NCBI GenBank assembly: GCA_964464815.1
Contig: CAYXHF010000016.1
Location: forward strand, 1-46,080
Source of the DNA: UBA11524 sp964464815
Lineage (GTDB): Bacteria; Bacillota; Clostridia; Christensenellales; Aristaeellaceae
Length of the DNA: 46,080 bases
Direction of reading: 5' to 3'
Part shown: one piece after another, positions 1 through 8,603 of the stretch
Layout of the letters: each line of letters opens with the position of its first letter
Numbering within the stretch: the first letter of the stretch is position 1
The notes under the pieces: generated by a model
Database searches by the model: none
Told to the model about the DNA's origin: nothing
What the model saw: only the letters and a program-made list of their open reading frames with translations
Program-made: the position numbers and the translations under genes

Positions 1-331
1 GAGTGGGAATAAGGCTTTTTTCGTTATCAGAAGAAAAAATAGAAGCTACATGAGAATGCGAGGTAATACAGCGTTGGAAAGAACAGTGGAGTTTATACGA
101 ATTTGCATCTGAACCATGTCATTTGCACAGCGTTTTTCTGCGCAAGTATCGACAGCGCTAGTCAGGCAAAAGCTTGACCTCATGCTGGCTTTGCTTCGTT
201 CCGCTCGCGTGTACTTCCAGTACGCATCGCTGTACGCAGCTTTGCCCGGACGAAAAATCCAACATGCTTCGGTGCCCTGCTTTAGACGTATATTAGTATA
301 AAAGGAAAATAACATAACGTGATGATGCAAT
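1..331. other. No supported gene; left edge of window
   Basis: I find no convincing gene here. Short open frames exist on both strands but none has a recognisable product or a good ribosome binding site. The first 25 bases end in a T-run that could be the tail of a terminator of a gene lying to the left. Short GTAC-containing repeats near 209-237 may form a small hairpin. Confidence 0.4.
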
Positions 332-368
332 AGGCGATTCCTCGTTTGGGGGGAGTCGCCTGTTTTTT
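332..368 (+). terminator. Rho-independent terminator upstream of the cas operon
   Basis: The arms AGGCGATTCC and GGAGTCGCCT pair over ten positions with one G-T pair, and a run of seven T follows. It would stop plus-strand transcription before the cas promoter at 393. Confidence 0.75.
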
Positions 369-392
369 TCACATATTACGGCATGTTAAATA

Positions 393-421
393 TTGACATT
401 TAGATAATCATATGATAGAAT
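393..421 (+). promoter_or_regulatory. Sigma-A promoter of the cas operon
   Basis: TTGACA (393-398), a 17-base spacer and TAGAAT (416-421) are nearly consensus. The predicted start near 428 gives an untranslated leader of about 50 bases before cas3. Confidence 0.75.
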
Positions 422-476
422 ACGTCTAACAGAACGTTTTTACTACAGAAACCGACGTTGAATCGAGGCGAATTGA

Positions 477-2849
477 ATGCATCGTGCGCATATGGCGATT
501 GATGTGGCTTCGTTGGAAGAGCGGGTTCAAACATGTACGGAGCATGCACAATCCGTGGCGAAGCTGGGAAAAGCGTACTTAGCAACGGTAGAGTTGGAAA
601 ATACAGGAGAATTACTGGGCCTGCTACATGATATGGGGAAATTCACGGATGAATTTGATGATTACATAAACCGTGCGTTTCATGGCGAAAAGGTACGCAA
701 GGGCAGCGTAATTCACACATTTGCAGGTGTGCGATATTTGCTTGAACAGTTCCATCGGCAAGGAGGACAACTGTCACTCCAAGATGTGATGATAGAAGTG
801 TTAGCGGTGAGCGTTGGCAGTCATCACGGCTATTTCGATTTGTGGGACGAAAACCATACGTCTGGCTTTCAGCACCGTCTGACATGCCAAGCGATGTATG
901 ATCATCACGCAATCGCGGCGTTTCATCAGGAATGCGCAGAAGCTGAAAAAATCAAGCATCTTGTCCAGCATGCTGTGGAGGAACTGTGCGAATGCTGGCG
1001 CCATGCTTTTCGTCCGCAGCAAAAGCCTTCGCGAGGAGAACCTGAATTTGCGTTGGGCGTGCTGGTTCGCTTGCTGACATCCGCGCTGATTGATGCCGAC
1101 CGAACTGACACGCGTTGCTTCATGCAATCTTTGCCGTGCCCGATGCCGAGTAAAACAGATTGGTCGGCATGTGTGGCACATGTCAATGCATATGTGTGTG
1201 GATTCTCTCGGGAAAGTCCGATTCAGCAGGCAAGAGGTGTGTTTTCAGACCAATGCGCCGCTGCTGCGGTGGAAAAAGCACCCGGTGTGTATCGGCTGGA
1301 TTTGCCAACGGGTGGCGGAAAAACGCTGGCGGCATTGCGCTTTGCGGTGTTGCATGCAGAAAAATATCAGTTGGACAGAGTTTTCTACGTTGCGCCGCTG
1401 CTGTCAGTGATTGATCAGAATGTGCAGGCAATCCGCGAAGCGGTTGGAAAAACGATGCCGGTGCTTGAGCATCATTCAGATGTGTTGCGGGATGATATGT
1501 CACCAGAAGAAGCGGCCGAGGTGGAGCTGCTGCAGGAAAATTGGGATGCACCGATGATTGTAACGACCATGGTGCAGCTACTGAATACGATGTTTAGTGG
1601 AAAAACAAGCTGCATGCGGCGATTCCACCGATTGTGCCATAGTGTGCTGATTCTGGATGAAGTGCAGTCGCTCCCGACACGGCTCATGTCCATGTTTAAT
1701 TGTACCATCAATTTCCTGGTGAATGTGTGCGGTGCGACGGTTGTGCTTTGCTCGGCAACACAGCCAGCTCTGGATGGGGCAAAGGTGGCACATCCTTTGA
1801 TTTCGCCAGAGCGGCTGATTTCTCAGGCACTGTTTGACCAATACGCACCGTGTTTCCGGCGCACGAAAATTCAGAAGGCACAGAATTGCAGGCTAGAGCA
1901 GCTTTCCGCATGGACAGAAGAAATCGTGGAGCAGGAAGGGCGCGTGCTTGTTGTCTGCAATACCAAGCGCGAAGCAAGAGAATTGTTCCAATTACTGACG
2001 GAAATATCGAGTGCGCATCTATACCATCTATCTGCGGGCATGTGCATGGCGCATCGTGAAAATGTGTTGCGGGAGCTTCGGACGGCATTGCAAGCAAAAG
2101 AAAAACTTATCTGTGTCTCCACTCAGGTGATAGAAGCAGGTATCGACATCTCCTTTGATTGTGTCATTCGCCTGTCGGCTGGACTGGATAGCGTGGTGCA
2201 GACTGCGGGACGTTGCAACCGGCATGGAGAGCATGCAACGCCACAGCCGGTTTGGGTATGCGGCCTGATAGACGAACAACTCGGCAGCCTGAAGGAAATT
2301 GTCGCGGGTCAAAATGCATTGGCGGCATTGCTGGCAGAAAATCCAGAAAAATATCACCACGATTTATCATCCGACGAGGCGGTTCGCATGTATTACGGCT
2401 ACCTCTATGCGGATATGCCCGTTGGTGCGCAGAATGATGTTCGGGGAAGTACGTCATTGTTTGAAATGCTGTCAACGAATCGGCAATTTGCAAAAGCAAC
2501 GAATGAATATTATCTCAATCAAGCATTTCGCACGGCAGGGGAAGAATTCTCGGTGTTCGATGAGGAAAACGAGACGATTCTTGTCCCGTACGCCGCAGGA
2601 AAAGAAGTAATTGCTGGTTTGCAGGCGATGACGCTGTACGGAAATTGGAAAGAAGCCGAAAAGCAATTGGAGCAGGCCAAGAAATACAGCGTGTCCGTTA
2701 GCAAGAACCAGTTGAAAAAGATGCTTCAAAATGGCGTAGCGTTCCCGATGTTGGACGGTCGGTGCTACGCGATGAACGAAGGGTACTATGATGAACATGC
2801 CATCGGCATGAATGAGGAGGCAGGGAAATGCAATACCCTAATTCTATAG
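477..2849 (+). CDS. cas3: CRISPR-associated nuclease/helicase Cas3, type I-C
   Basis: Cas3 is recruited by Cascade to a target R-loop, nicks the displaced strand and degrades DNA processively. The 790-residue product has an N-terminal HD nuclease domain with H23, H51-D52 (LLHDMGKF), H80 and H116-H117, followed by a superfamily 2 helicase. Walker A (LPTGGGKT) is near residue 276, the DEVQ box near 392 and motif VI (QTAGRCNRHG) near 574. Length and order fit an intact single-chain Cas3. The ATG at 477 follows a modest GAGGCG site; the ATG at 492 is a weaker alternative. It is the first gene of the cas operon and its end overlaps cas5c by 22 bases, pointing to translational coupling. Confidence 0.96.
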   Translation: MHRAHMAIDVASLEERVQTCTEHAQSVAKLGKAYLATVELENTGELLGLLHDMGKFTDEFDDYINRAFHGEKVRKGSVIHTFAGVRYLLEQFHRQGGQLSLQDVMIEVLAVSVGSHHGYFDLWDENHTSGFQHRLTCQAMYDHHAIAAFHQECAEAEKIKHLVQHAVEELCECWRHAFRPQQKPSRGEPEFALGVLVRLLTSALIDADRTDTRCFMQSLPCPMPSKTDWSACVAHVNAYVCGFSRESPIQQARGVFSDQCAAAAVEKAPGVYRLDLPTGGGKTLAALRFAVLHAEKYQLDRVFYVAPLLSVIDQNVQAIREAVGKTMPVLEHHSDVLRDDMSPEEAAEVELLQENWDAPMIVTTMVQLLNTMFSGKTSCMRRFHRLCHSVLILDEVQSLPTRLMSMFNCTINFLVNVCGATVVLCSATQPALDGAKVAHPLISPERLISQALFDQYAPCFRRTKIQKAQNCRLEQLSAWTEEIVEQEGRVLVVCNTKREARELFQLLTEISSAHLYHLSAGMCMAHRENVLRELRTALQAKEKLICVSTQVIEAGIDISFDCVIRLSAGLDSVVQTAGRCNRHGEHATPQPVWVCGLIDEQLGSLKEIVAGQNALAALLAENPEKYHHDLSSDEAVRMYYGYLYADMPVGAQNDVRGSTSLFEMLSTNRQFAKATNEYYLNQAFRTAGEEFSVFDEENETILVPYAAGKEVIAGLQAMTLYGNWKEAEKQLEQAKKYSVSVSKNQLKKMLQNGVAFPMLDGRCYAMNEGYYDEHAIGMNEEAGKCNTLIL

Positions 2850-3553
2850 AATTCGAGGTAACAGGTGCGTATGCACTGTTTTCCGATCCATTGACGCGCG
2901 TTGGTGGAGAAAAGAGTACCTATCAAGTGCCAACATACGAAGCACTCAAAGGTGTTGCTGCATCTATCTTCTGGAAACCGACATTTGTTTGGGTGATTGA
3001 CGAGGTTCGCGTCATGAATCGCATTCAGACAGAGGTGAAAGGAATTCGGCCAATCAAATATAGTGGCGGGAATGATTTGTCCTACTATACGTATTTGAAG
3101 GATTGCCGGTATCAGGTGCGTGCGCATTTTGAGTGGAACATGAATCGCCCTGAATTGGCGGAGGACCGCAACGAACACAAGCATTACATGATGGCGAAGA
3201 AAATGCTCAAACGCGGTGGCCGAAGAGATATTTTCCTTGGAACACGGGAGTGTCAGGCATATGTTGAACCGTGTGTGTTTGGCGAAGGAGATGGATATTA
3301 CGATGATTTGCCACAACGTGCCTTTGGCCTGATGTATCATGGAATCACCTATCCGGACGAAGCATATTCGGAAGAAACCAAGAACATGATGACGGTGAAT
3401 CTGTGGCGTCCCGTGATGGAAAATGGCGTAATTCGTTTTGCACGCCCGGAAAACTGTCCAATCCATAAGCCGATTCGGCAAATGTCAATGAAGACCTTCG
3501 GTGAAAGGGAAGGGAATTTCACAAAGCTACAGGAGCGTGAGGAGGTGATCTGA
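2828..3553 (+). CDS. cas5c: Cas5c (Cas5d), type I-C crRNA-processing endoribonuclease
   Basis: In type I-C systems, which lack Cas6, Cas5c cuts the pre-crRNA in the repeat and stays bound to the 5' handle in Cascade. The 241 residues begin with a RAMP-type segment and contain the Lys-His pair (K118-H119) that aligns with the catalytic K116-H117 of Bacillus halodurans Cas5d. The third proposed catalytic residue, Tyr46 there, falls by position on F48 in the motif IFWKP; that alignment was made by eye. A strong GAGGAGG site precedes the ATG. The gene overlaps cas3 by 22 bases and cas8c by one base (TGATG). Confidence 0.95.
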   Translation: MQYPNSIEFEVTGAYALFSDPLTRVGGEKSTYQVPTYEALKGVAASIFWKPTFVWVIDEVRVMNRIQTEVKGIRPIKYSGGNDLSYYTYLKDCRYQVRAHFEWNMNRPELAEDRNEHKHYMMAKKMLKRGGRRDIFLGTRECQAYVEPCVFGEGDGYYDDLPQRAFGLMYHGITYPDEAYSEETKNMMTVNLWRPVMENGVIRFARPENCPIHKPIRQMSMKTFGEREGNFTKLQEREEVI

Positions 3554-5316
3554 TGGGACTTTTTCAAAAGGCGCTTGAGACATATGACACGATGGAACGA
3601 TTTGCAGGCATATACGAGGAAGGAAAAGCAGAACCGCTGGCGCCGATAGCACATATCGTAACGAAGGCACAGATTGAAATTACCATTACGGCGGATGGAA
3701 AATTGGTGTCCATTAACCAAGCGGAGAAGGATAAAAAAATCATCATTCCAGTGACGGAGGAATCGGCGGGTAGAACAAGCAGCCCGGCAGCACATCCACT
3801 TTGTGAGCAGCTAGGGTATTTGCTGGAGGATGATGCCGAAAAGCATGCCTTATATATGGATGGTTTGCAAAAGTGGGTGCAATCGGCGTATAGTCATCCA
3901 AAGGCCCAAGCGGTACTGCAATACATGGAGAGTGGTACACTTCGTACTGATTTGAATGTGGCACAAATTCCAAAAACAGATGAAAAGATATTCGTTTGTT
4001 GGCGTGTGGTCGGGTTGGGCGAGGACAGTGGCCCTGTATGGACAGATGTATCGTTGATGAAGGCATATGCAGCATACTACTTGTCCACAAGGGAAGAAGC
4101 GGAAAAACAAATTTGCATGCTAACGGGAGAGGAATGCTACACCACGTGGCAGCATCTGAAAGGCGCATTTTCCTTAAATGGTAATGCAAAGCTGATTTCA
4201 GCCAACGACCATACGAACTACACATATCGCGGACGCTTTTTGGAAGCAGAGGAAGCGGCATCTGTCGGATATGTAGCATCGCAAAAGGCACATAATGCGC
4301 TCAAATGGCTGGTTGGCACGCAGGGCACAGTGCAAGGTAATCGTGCTTTTGTCTGCTGGAACCCACACGGACTGATGATTCCGCAGCCGACGCTCTCTCT
4401 TGGGTATCAGGTGGAGGAAGAAGCCTGTATCAGCGATTGGAAAGACTATCATGCTGATCTGCAAAAGCGCCTACAAGGCTATCGAACACAAGAAAACTGG
4501 AATGAAAACGAAGAGGTGGTAATTGCGGCATTCGATGCAGCGACGACTGGAAGATTGGCTGTGACATACTACAATGAGTTGCCGTGTTCAGATTTTCTGG
4601 ATCGATTGGTTCGCTGGGAAGAAAGCTGCTGCTGGAAGGATTCGCGCTGGGGAATCCTGTCGCCGTCCTTGTATAACATTATTCGCTTTGCCTTTGGTAC
4701 GTTGCGCCAAACGGATGGACTTCCAGAAGTAGATAAAAAGCTTGCGGCGCAACAGGTGCAGCGACTGATAGCGTGTCGCATCGACCAGGCGGCCTTCCCG
4801 ACTGATGTCATGCGGGCAATGGTTATTAAGGCCAATCAGATGCAGCTCTATGGTGCAAAGCGGACACAAATGCTGCTGACAGCGTGTGCTGTAATTCGGA
4901 AATACCACATCGACCATTTTAAGGAGGAGTTTCAATTGGCACTAGAACCCGAAAGAAATGACCGCAGCTACCAATGGGGTCGCATGCTGGCTATCGTGGA
5001 GAAGATAGAACGCGACACCTATTCCAATGGCGAGAATCGCGAAACAAACGCAATTCGGATGCAGTCTGTATTTGTTCGGCGCCCGGCATATGCGTTTGAC
5101 TTGGTGATGACCAAGTTAAAAACGGCATATTATCCACAACTTCAACCGGGGCAGCGCGTTAACTATGACCGTTTGATTGGTGAAGTGATGGAACAGCTGT
5201 CGCAGCATATGAATGAATACGAGAATCCGCTGACAGAAACATATTTGCTTGGCTACTACCTACAGAAAAATGCATTGTATACCAAAAAGAACGTAAAAGA
5301 AACGGAGGAAGAATGA
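3553..5316 (+). CDS. cas8c: Cas8c (Csd1), large subunit of type I-C Cascade
   Basis: Cas8c is the large Cascade subunit that recognises the PAM. In some type I-C systems an internal start in cas8c also makes the small subunit Cas11c. The 587-residue length and the position between cas5c and cas7c are typical. The N-terminal part holds the expected segment with PVTEESAGRTS (about residues 66-76), and the C-terminal third is predicted helical. The start is fixed by GGAGG at 3540-3544 and a TGATG overlap with cas5c. A GAGGAG site near 4923, upstream of in-frame Met codons in the C-terminal region, would be compatible with internal initiation, but I cannot show that it is used. Confidence 0.94.
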   Translation: MGLFQKALETYDTMERFAGIYEEGKAEPLAPIAHIVTKAQIEITITADGKLVSINQAEKDKKIIIPVTEESAGRTSSPAAHPLCEQLGYLLEDDAEKHALYMDGLQKWVQSAYSHPKAQAVLQYMESGTLRTDLNVAQIPKTDEKIFVCWRVVGLGEDSGPVWTDVSLMKAYAAYYLSTREEAEKQICMLTGEECYTTWQHLKGAFSLNGNAKLISANDHTNYTYRGRFLEAEEAASVGYVASQKAHNALKWLVGTQGTVQGNRAFVCWNPHGLMIPQPTLSLGYQVEEEACISDWKDYHADLQKRLQGYRTQENWNENEEVVIAAFDAATTGRLAVTYYNELPCSDFLDRLVRWEESCCWKDSRWGILSPSLYNIIRFAFGTLRQTDGLPEVDKKLAAQQVQRLIACRIDQAAFPTDVMRAMVIKANQMQLYGAKRTQMLLTACAVIRKYHIDHFKEEFQLALEPERNDRSYQWGRMLAIVEKIERDTYSNGENRETNAIRMQSVFVRRPAYAFDLVMTKLKTAYYPQLQPGQRVNYDRLIGEVMEQLSQHMNEYENPLTETYLLGYYLQKNALYTKKNVKETEEE

Positions 5317-6164
5317 CAATGAAATTTGAACACAAGGTAGACTTTGCGGTGCTGGTGTCTGTGACCAATGCGAACCCGAATGGTGATCCGCTCAATGGCA
5401 ATCGTCCGCGAACGGATTATAACGGAATAGGCGAAATGAGCGATGTGTGCATCAAGCGGAAAATCCGCAATCGTATGCAAGATATGGGTCAACGAGTGTT
5501 TGTTCAGTCGGATGACCGCAGCGATGATGAATGCATCTCTCTGCGCGAACGTGCAGAATGCTTGGCAAAAATCAAAACGCAGGACGAAGTGGCACAGAAA
5601 GCTTGCGAAACATGGCTGGATGTGCGTACCTTTGGTCAAGTCTTTGCATTCAACAAAAAGAAGTTGGCTTGTGCGTCTGTGGGTGTCCGTGGCCCGGTGT
5701 CGATTCATCAGGCGGTCAGCATGGATCCTGTGGATGTGAACAGCCTGCAAATTACGAAGAGTGTGAGTGGTGAACGCGAAAAAGAATCCGAGCGTGGCAG
5801 CGACACGATGGGCATGAAGCATTTTGTTCGCTTCGGTCTGTATGAAATCAAGGGCGCTATCAATGTACAGCTGGCAGAAAAGACGGGCTTCACCCAGGAG
5901 GACGCGCAAATTGTGAAGGAGGCGCTGCGGACGCTGTTTGTCAACGATGCTTCGGCTGCACGCCCGGATGGCTCGATGGAAGTTGTGCGCGTCTATTGGT
6001 GGGAGCATAATTGCAAGGATGGTCAGTATTCTTCTGCACGGGTGCATCGCTTGCTGAAGGTGCAGAAAAAGGAGGAAGTTGTGGTGCCTTCGTCAGTGGA
6101 GGACTATGAGATTGTGCTGGATGAACTGCCGGATTTGACGTGCGAGGTGATTGAGGGCATGTAA
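5313..6164 (+). CDS. cas7c: Cas7c (Csd2), type I-C Cascade backbone subunit
   Basis: Several copies of Cas7c coat the spacer part of the crRNA and form the Cascade backbone. The 283 residues carry the typical Csd2 opening, an AVLVSVTNANPNGDP motif near residues 11-25, and match the family length. The annotated ATG overlaps the cas8c stop by four bases (ATGA). A second ATG at 5319 is ten bases from the GGAGG at 5304-5308, so the true start could be two codons later. It is followed almost at once by the cas4'-cas1 remnant. In an ordinary type I-C operon the next gene would be a full cas4. Confidence 0.94.
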   Translation: MTMKFEHKVDFAVLVSVTNANPNGDPLNGNRPRTDYNGIGEMSDVCIKRKIRNRMQDMGQRVFVQSDDRSDDECISLRERAECLAKIKTQDEVAQKACETWLDVRTFGQVFAFNKKKLACASVGVRGPVSIHQAVSMDPVDVNSLQITKSVSGEREKESERGSDTMGMKHFVRFGLYEIKGAINVQLAEKTGFTQEDAQIVKEALRTLFVNDASAARPDGSMEVVRVYWWEHNCKDGQYSSARVHRLLKVQKKEEVVVPSSVEDYEIVLDELPDLTCEVIEGM

Positions 6165-6165
6165 G

Positions 6166-7035
6166 ATGGATGAGGAGCGGCTACAAATATCGGGCATTCA
6201 GCTGACGTTTCTAACACCCAATGGTCGTTTTCTGGCGCGTGAAAATGGTATGTCGCAGGGGAATGTGTTGCTACGCCGGGAGCAGTACCGCATTGCAGAC
6301 AGTGAAGCGCGGAGCTGCATCGTTGCCAGAAACATGATTACAGGCAAGGTGTACAATGCACGTTGGGTACTGGAACGCACACTGCGGGATCATGCCCTGC
6401 GCATTGACCAGCGGCGGGTCAGGGAGGCCTCCGAGCATCTGCGACAAGCGAATCTGCAAATTCAGCAGGTGGAGGAATTAGAACAGCTTCGTGGTCTGGA
6501 AGGCGAAGCTGCGGTGAAGTATTTCGGCGTGCTGGATGAGCTGATTCTGAGCCAGAAGGCAGATTTCCTCTTTGATGGTCGGAATCGCCGTCCGCCGCAG
6601 GATAACGTTAATGCGATGCTCTTGTTTGCCTATACGCTACTTGCCAACGATTGCGCCACTGCACTGGAAACAAACGGTCTGGATGCCTATGTGGGATTCC
6701 TTCATCGGGATCGGGCTGGCAGAAAATCGCTTGCGCTGGACTTAGAGGAAGAGCTTCGTGCACCGTTTGCGGACCGATTTGTGTTAACGCTCATCAACAA
6801 CCGCATTGTGCAGGACAAGCATTTCGAACGCCAAGAAAGCGGAACAGTATTCCTCAATGATACCGGACGCAAACTCTTTCTGAAGCATTGGCAAGAAAAG
6901 AAAAGGGATGAAATAACGCACCCGTTCCTAAAAGAAAAAATGCCATGGGGTTTAGTACCACATGTGCAGGCGCTGTTGCTGGCGCGTCATATACGCGGCG
7001 ATTTGGATGCCTATCCACCGTTTTTATGGAAATAG
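6166..7035 (+). CDS. cas1: Cas4'-Cas1 deletion fusion: Cas1 lacking its N-terminal domain
   Basis: Cas1 is the integrase that, with Cas2, inserts new spacers; Cas4 trims prespacers and selects the PAM. The 289-residue product starts MDEERLQISGIQ, which resembles the first residues of type I-C Cas4, and switches at GIQ directly to LTFLTPNGRFLAR, the segment that begins the helical catalytic domain of type I-C Cas1. So nearly all of cas4 and roughly the first 65-75 codons of cas1 (the beta-rich dimerisation domain) are absent. The metal-binding motifs remain: E112 in GLEGEA, H180 in FLHRDR and the acidic LDLEEELR box near D192. The join is in frame. Starting at 6166 is preferred because it matches Cas4; GAGGG lies about 11 bases upstream. 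Family knowledge predicts that dimerisation, and hence integration, is impaired. Confidence 0.88.
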   Translation: MDEERLQISGIQLTFLTPNGRFLARENGMSQGNVLLRREQYRIADSEARSCIVARNMITGKVYNARWVLERTLRDHALRIDQRRVREASEHLRQANLQIQQVEELEQLRGLEGEAAVKYFGVLDELILSQKADFLFDGRNRRPPQDNVNAMLLFAYTLLANDCATALETNGLDAYVGFLHRDRAGRKSLALDLEEELRAPFADRFVLTLINNRIVQDKHFERQESGTVFLNDTGRKLFLKHWQEKKRDEITHPFLKEKMPWGLVPHVQALLLARHIRGDLDAYPPFLWK

Positions 7036-7068
7036 TTGCAAAGACGTGCATAGGAGGAGGCAAGCTGC

Positions 7069-7359
7069 ATGTTGGTTTTAATCACCTACGATGTTAACAC
7101 AACAACGCCAGAAGGCAAGCGTCGTCTGCGGATGGTGGCGAAGAAGTGTGTCGCGCATGGAACGCGTGTGCAGAACTCGGTGTTTGAGTGCGTGCTGGAT
7201 CATTCGCAGTTCAAACTGCTACAGCATGAGTTGGAGCAGATGATTGATGCTGAAAAGGACAGTTTGCGTTTTTACACGCTCGGGAACAACTATCAAAGCA
7301 AAGTTACGCACATCGGCGCGAAGGACACGTATGCGATAGAAGGGGAGCTTATTCTATAA
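7069..7359 (+). CDS. cas2: CRISPR-associated protein Cas2, type I-C
   Basis: Cas2 forms the central dimer of the Cas1-Cas2 integration complex. The 96-residue product is full length with a ferredoxin-like fold: MLVLITYDVNTTTPEGKRR at the N-terminus contains the conserved Asp8 after the first strand, and VQNSVFEC marks the second motif. A strong GGAGGAGG site lies 9 bases before the ATG. It is the last cas gene, and the leader and array start 174 bases downstream on the same strand. It looks intact even though its partner Cas1 is truncated. Confidence 0.95.
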   Translation: MLVLITYDVNTTTPEGKRRLRMVAKKCVAHGTRVQNSVFECVLDHSQFKLLQHELEQMIDAEKDSLRFYTLGNNYQSKVTHIGAKDTYAIEGELIL

Positions 7360-7533
7360 GCATGCGAACCTCAAGTGCTCAGGAAAGCACCGGCCGGTTC
7401 GCACCGATTTTCGGGGTCAATTCCGGCTGCTAGCAGTATTTTTTGCTTGATACAGGTATTTACAGGGAATCTTTCAGAACTCTTTTTGTCAGAAATGACG
7501 AAGATACAGGGTATGTATCTGGTTGTTTCTGCT
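7360..7533 (+). promoter_or_regulatory. CRISPR leader
   Basis: This gene-free stretch sits between cas2 and the first perfect repeat. Its AT-richer second half and its position at the end opposite the degenerate repeat mark it as the leader that should hold the array promoter and integration signals. No clear consensus promoter stands out by eye. Confidence 0.7.
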
Positions 7534-8104
7534 GTCCCGCTCCGCTTGGAGCGGGTGGATTGAAATCAAGCTCCGCGCGCCGGATAATAGCAAGTATGAG
7601 TCCCGCTCCGCTTGGAGCGGGTGGATTGAAATCTACATCGAAGCAGAAGCGCAGCGGGCAGAAAAGTCCCGCTCCGCTTGGAGCGGGTGGATTGAAATAC
7701 AATGGCAACGCGACAGAAATGCAGACAGCAAGCGTCCCGCTCCGCTTGGAGCGGGTGGATTGAAATAGCTGAAAAAAGCAAATAAAGCAAATTGATTTTT
7801 GTCCCGCTCCGCTTGGAGCGGGTGGATTGAAATCTGACGAATCTCAAGCATCCGCTGAACCTGCGCGCGTCCCGCTCCGCTTGGAGCGGGTGGATTGAAA
7901 TGGTTCTTGGGTGTATTCCCGCCGCCCACAAGGGGTCCCGCTCCGCTTGGAGCGGGTGGATTGAAATACCGAGTGCTGTCACGTCCTTTTGGTCGGCCTT
8001 GAGTCCCGCTCCGCTTGGAGCGGGTGGATTGAAATCTGCTTGCGCGTGGGCTTGAATGGGTACTCATGCTGGTCCCGCTCCGCTCGGAGCGGGTGGATTG
8101 AAAT
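7534..8104 (+). CRISPR. Type I-C CRISPR array, nine 33-base repeats
   Basis: Nine 33-base repeats start at 7534, 7600, 7666, 7734, 7801, 7869, 7935, 8003 and 8072. Each opens GTCCCGCTCC and ends GGTGGATTGAAAT, with an 8-bp stem CCCGCTCC/GGAGCGGG around a GCTT loop, as expected for type I-C repeats cut by Cas5c. Eight repeats are identical; the ninth has one T-to-C change in the loop (GCTC). The eight internal spacers are 33, 33, 35, 34, 35, 33, 35 and 36 bases. The changed repeat at the far end, followed by a degenerate tenth, places the leader next to cas2. Spacer origins cannot be told from the sequence alone. Confidence 0.98.
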
Positions 8105-8138
8105 GGTCGACCCATGACGCGCATCCAGCAGGGAGAAA

Positions 8139-8154
8139 GTCCCACTCTACTCGG
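8139..8154 (+). repeat. Degenerate terminal CRISPR repeat (partial)
   Basis: Thirteen of 16 bases match the start of the ninth repeat, lying 34 bases after it, so a ninth spacer spans 8105-8138. The second half of the repeat is lost. Decay of the leader-distal repeat is usual in old array ends. Confidence 0.75.
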
Positions 8155-8173
8155 GTTTACTCTTTTTGAATTT

Positions 8174-8214
8174 CAAAAAAACAAAAATCCCGGAAGTTCA
8201 TCCGAACTTCCGGG
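8174..8214 (-). terminator. Terminator of tRNA-Val
   Basis: Perfect 11-bp arms CCCGGAAGTTC/GAACTTCCGGG around a four-base loop, followed on the minus strand by a T-rich tract. It lies just beyond the 3' end of the tRNA and would also face transcripts leaving the CRISPR array. Confidence 0.85.
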
Positions 8215-8219
8215 CGACG

Positions 8220-8293
8220 TGGGGTTAAATGGGCTCGAACCATCGACCTTCACGATGTCAACGTGACGCTCTAACCAACTGAGCTATAACCCC
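8220..8293 (-). tRNA. tRNA-Val, anticodon GAC
   Basis: On the minus strand the 74 bases fold into a full cloverleaf: acceptor GGGGTTA with TAACCCC, D stem GCTC/GAGC, anticodon stem TCACG/CGTGA with loop TTGACAT (anticodon GAC, reading GUC and GUU), and T arm GATGG/CCATT with loop TTCGAGC. The discriminator base is A and no CCA is encoded. It is a single transcription unit with its own promoter and terminator. Confidence 0.95.
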
Positions 8294-8338
8294 ATGTGGT
8301 GGTGACTGTGCCTGTAAGCGGCGCCGTCAACATTTGAT

Positions 8339-8367
8339 AGTATACCAGAGAAGTGGAGATTTGTCAA
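8339..8367 (-). promoter_or_regulatory. Promoter of tRNA-Val
   Basis: On the minus strand TTGACA (8362-8367), a 17-base spacer and TATACT (8339-8344) lie about 45 bases upstream of the tRNA. Confidence 0.8.
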
Positions 8368-8561
8368 GGGGTAAAATGCAGATTTTTGCGTGTTTTTCAA
8401 AGAATTTTGCAAAAAAAGCAGGGCAACGAAGAAAAAGTCACTGACTTGCAGGAAGAGGCAGCATCATGTCGTACTTGCTATGCCTGTGTCGGCAGATAGG
8501 GAAGGCACGGAAAAGATGTGCGCAGGTGCTGTGCTGTCAATGGGCAGTGGTAGAAGGCATC
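8368..8561. other. Intergenic, nothing recognised
   Basis: A short plus-strand frame at 8390-8581 has no family resemblance and runs into the terminator of the LCP gene, so I do not call it. No other signal was seen. Confidence 0.5.
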
Positions 8562-8597
8562 AAAAAACCGCATGCGCCTGAGAAGTAACGCATGCGG
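8562..8597 (-). terminator. Terminator of the LCP gene
   Basis: The arms CCGCATGCG/CGCATGCGG pair over nine bases and are followed by six T on the minus strand, seven bases beyond the stop codon. Confidence 0.85.
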
Positions 8598-8603
8598 TGA
8601 TAT

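Noticed and set aside
46..372. 108-codon minus-strand open frame near the left edge
   Set aside because: No recognisable domain, and it starts inside the terminator at 332-368 without a ribosome binding site.
7460..8145. Minus- and plus-strand open frames with repeated peptides such as NPPAPSGAG
   Set aside because: They are translations of the CRISPR repeats, whose unit lengths keep short frames open; they are not genes.
8390..8581. 63-codon open frame between tRNA-Val and the LCP gene
   Set aside because: No homology signal and it runs through the LCP gene terminator.
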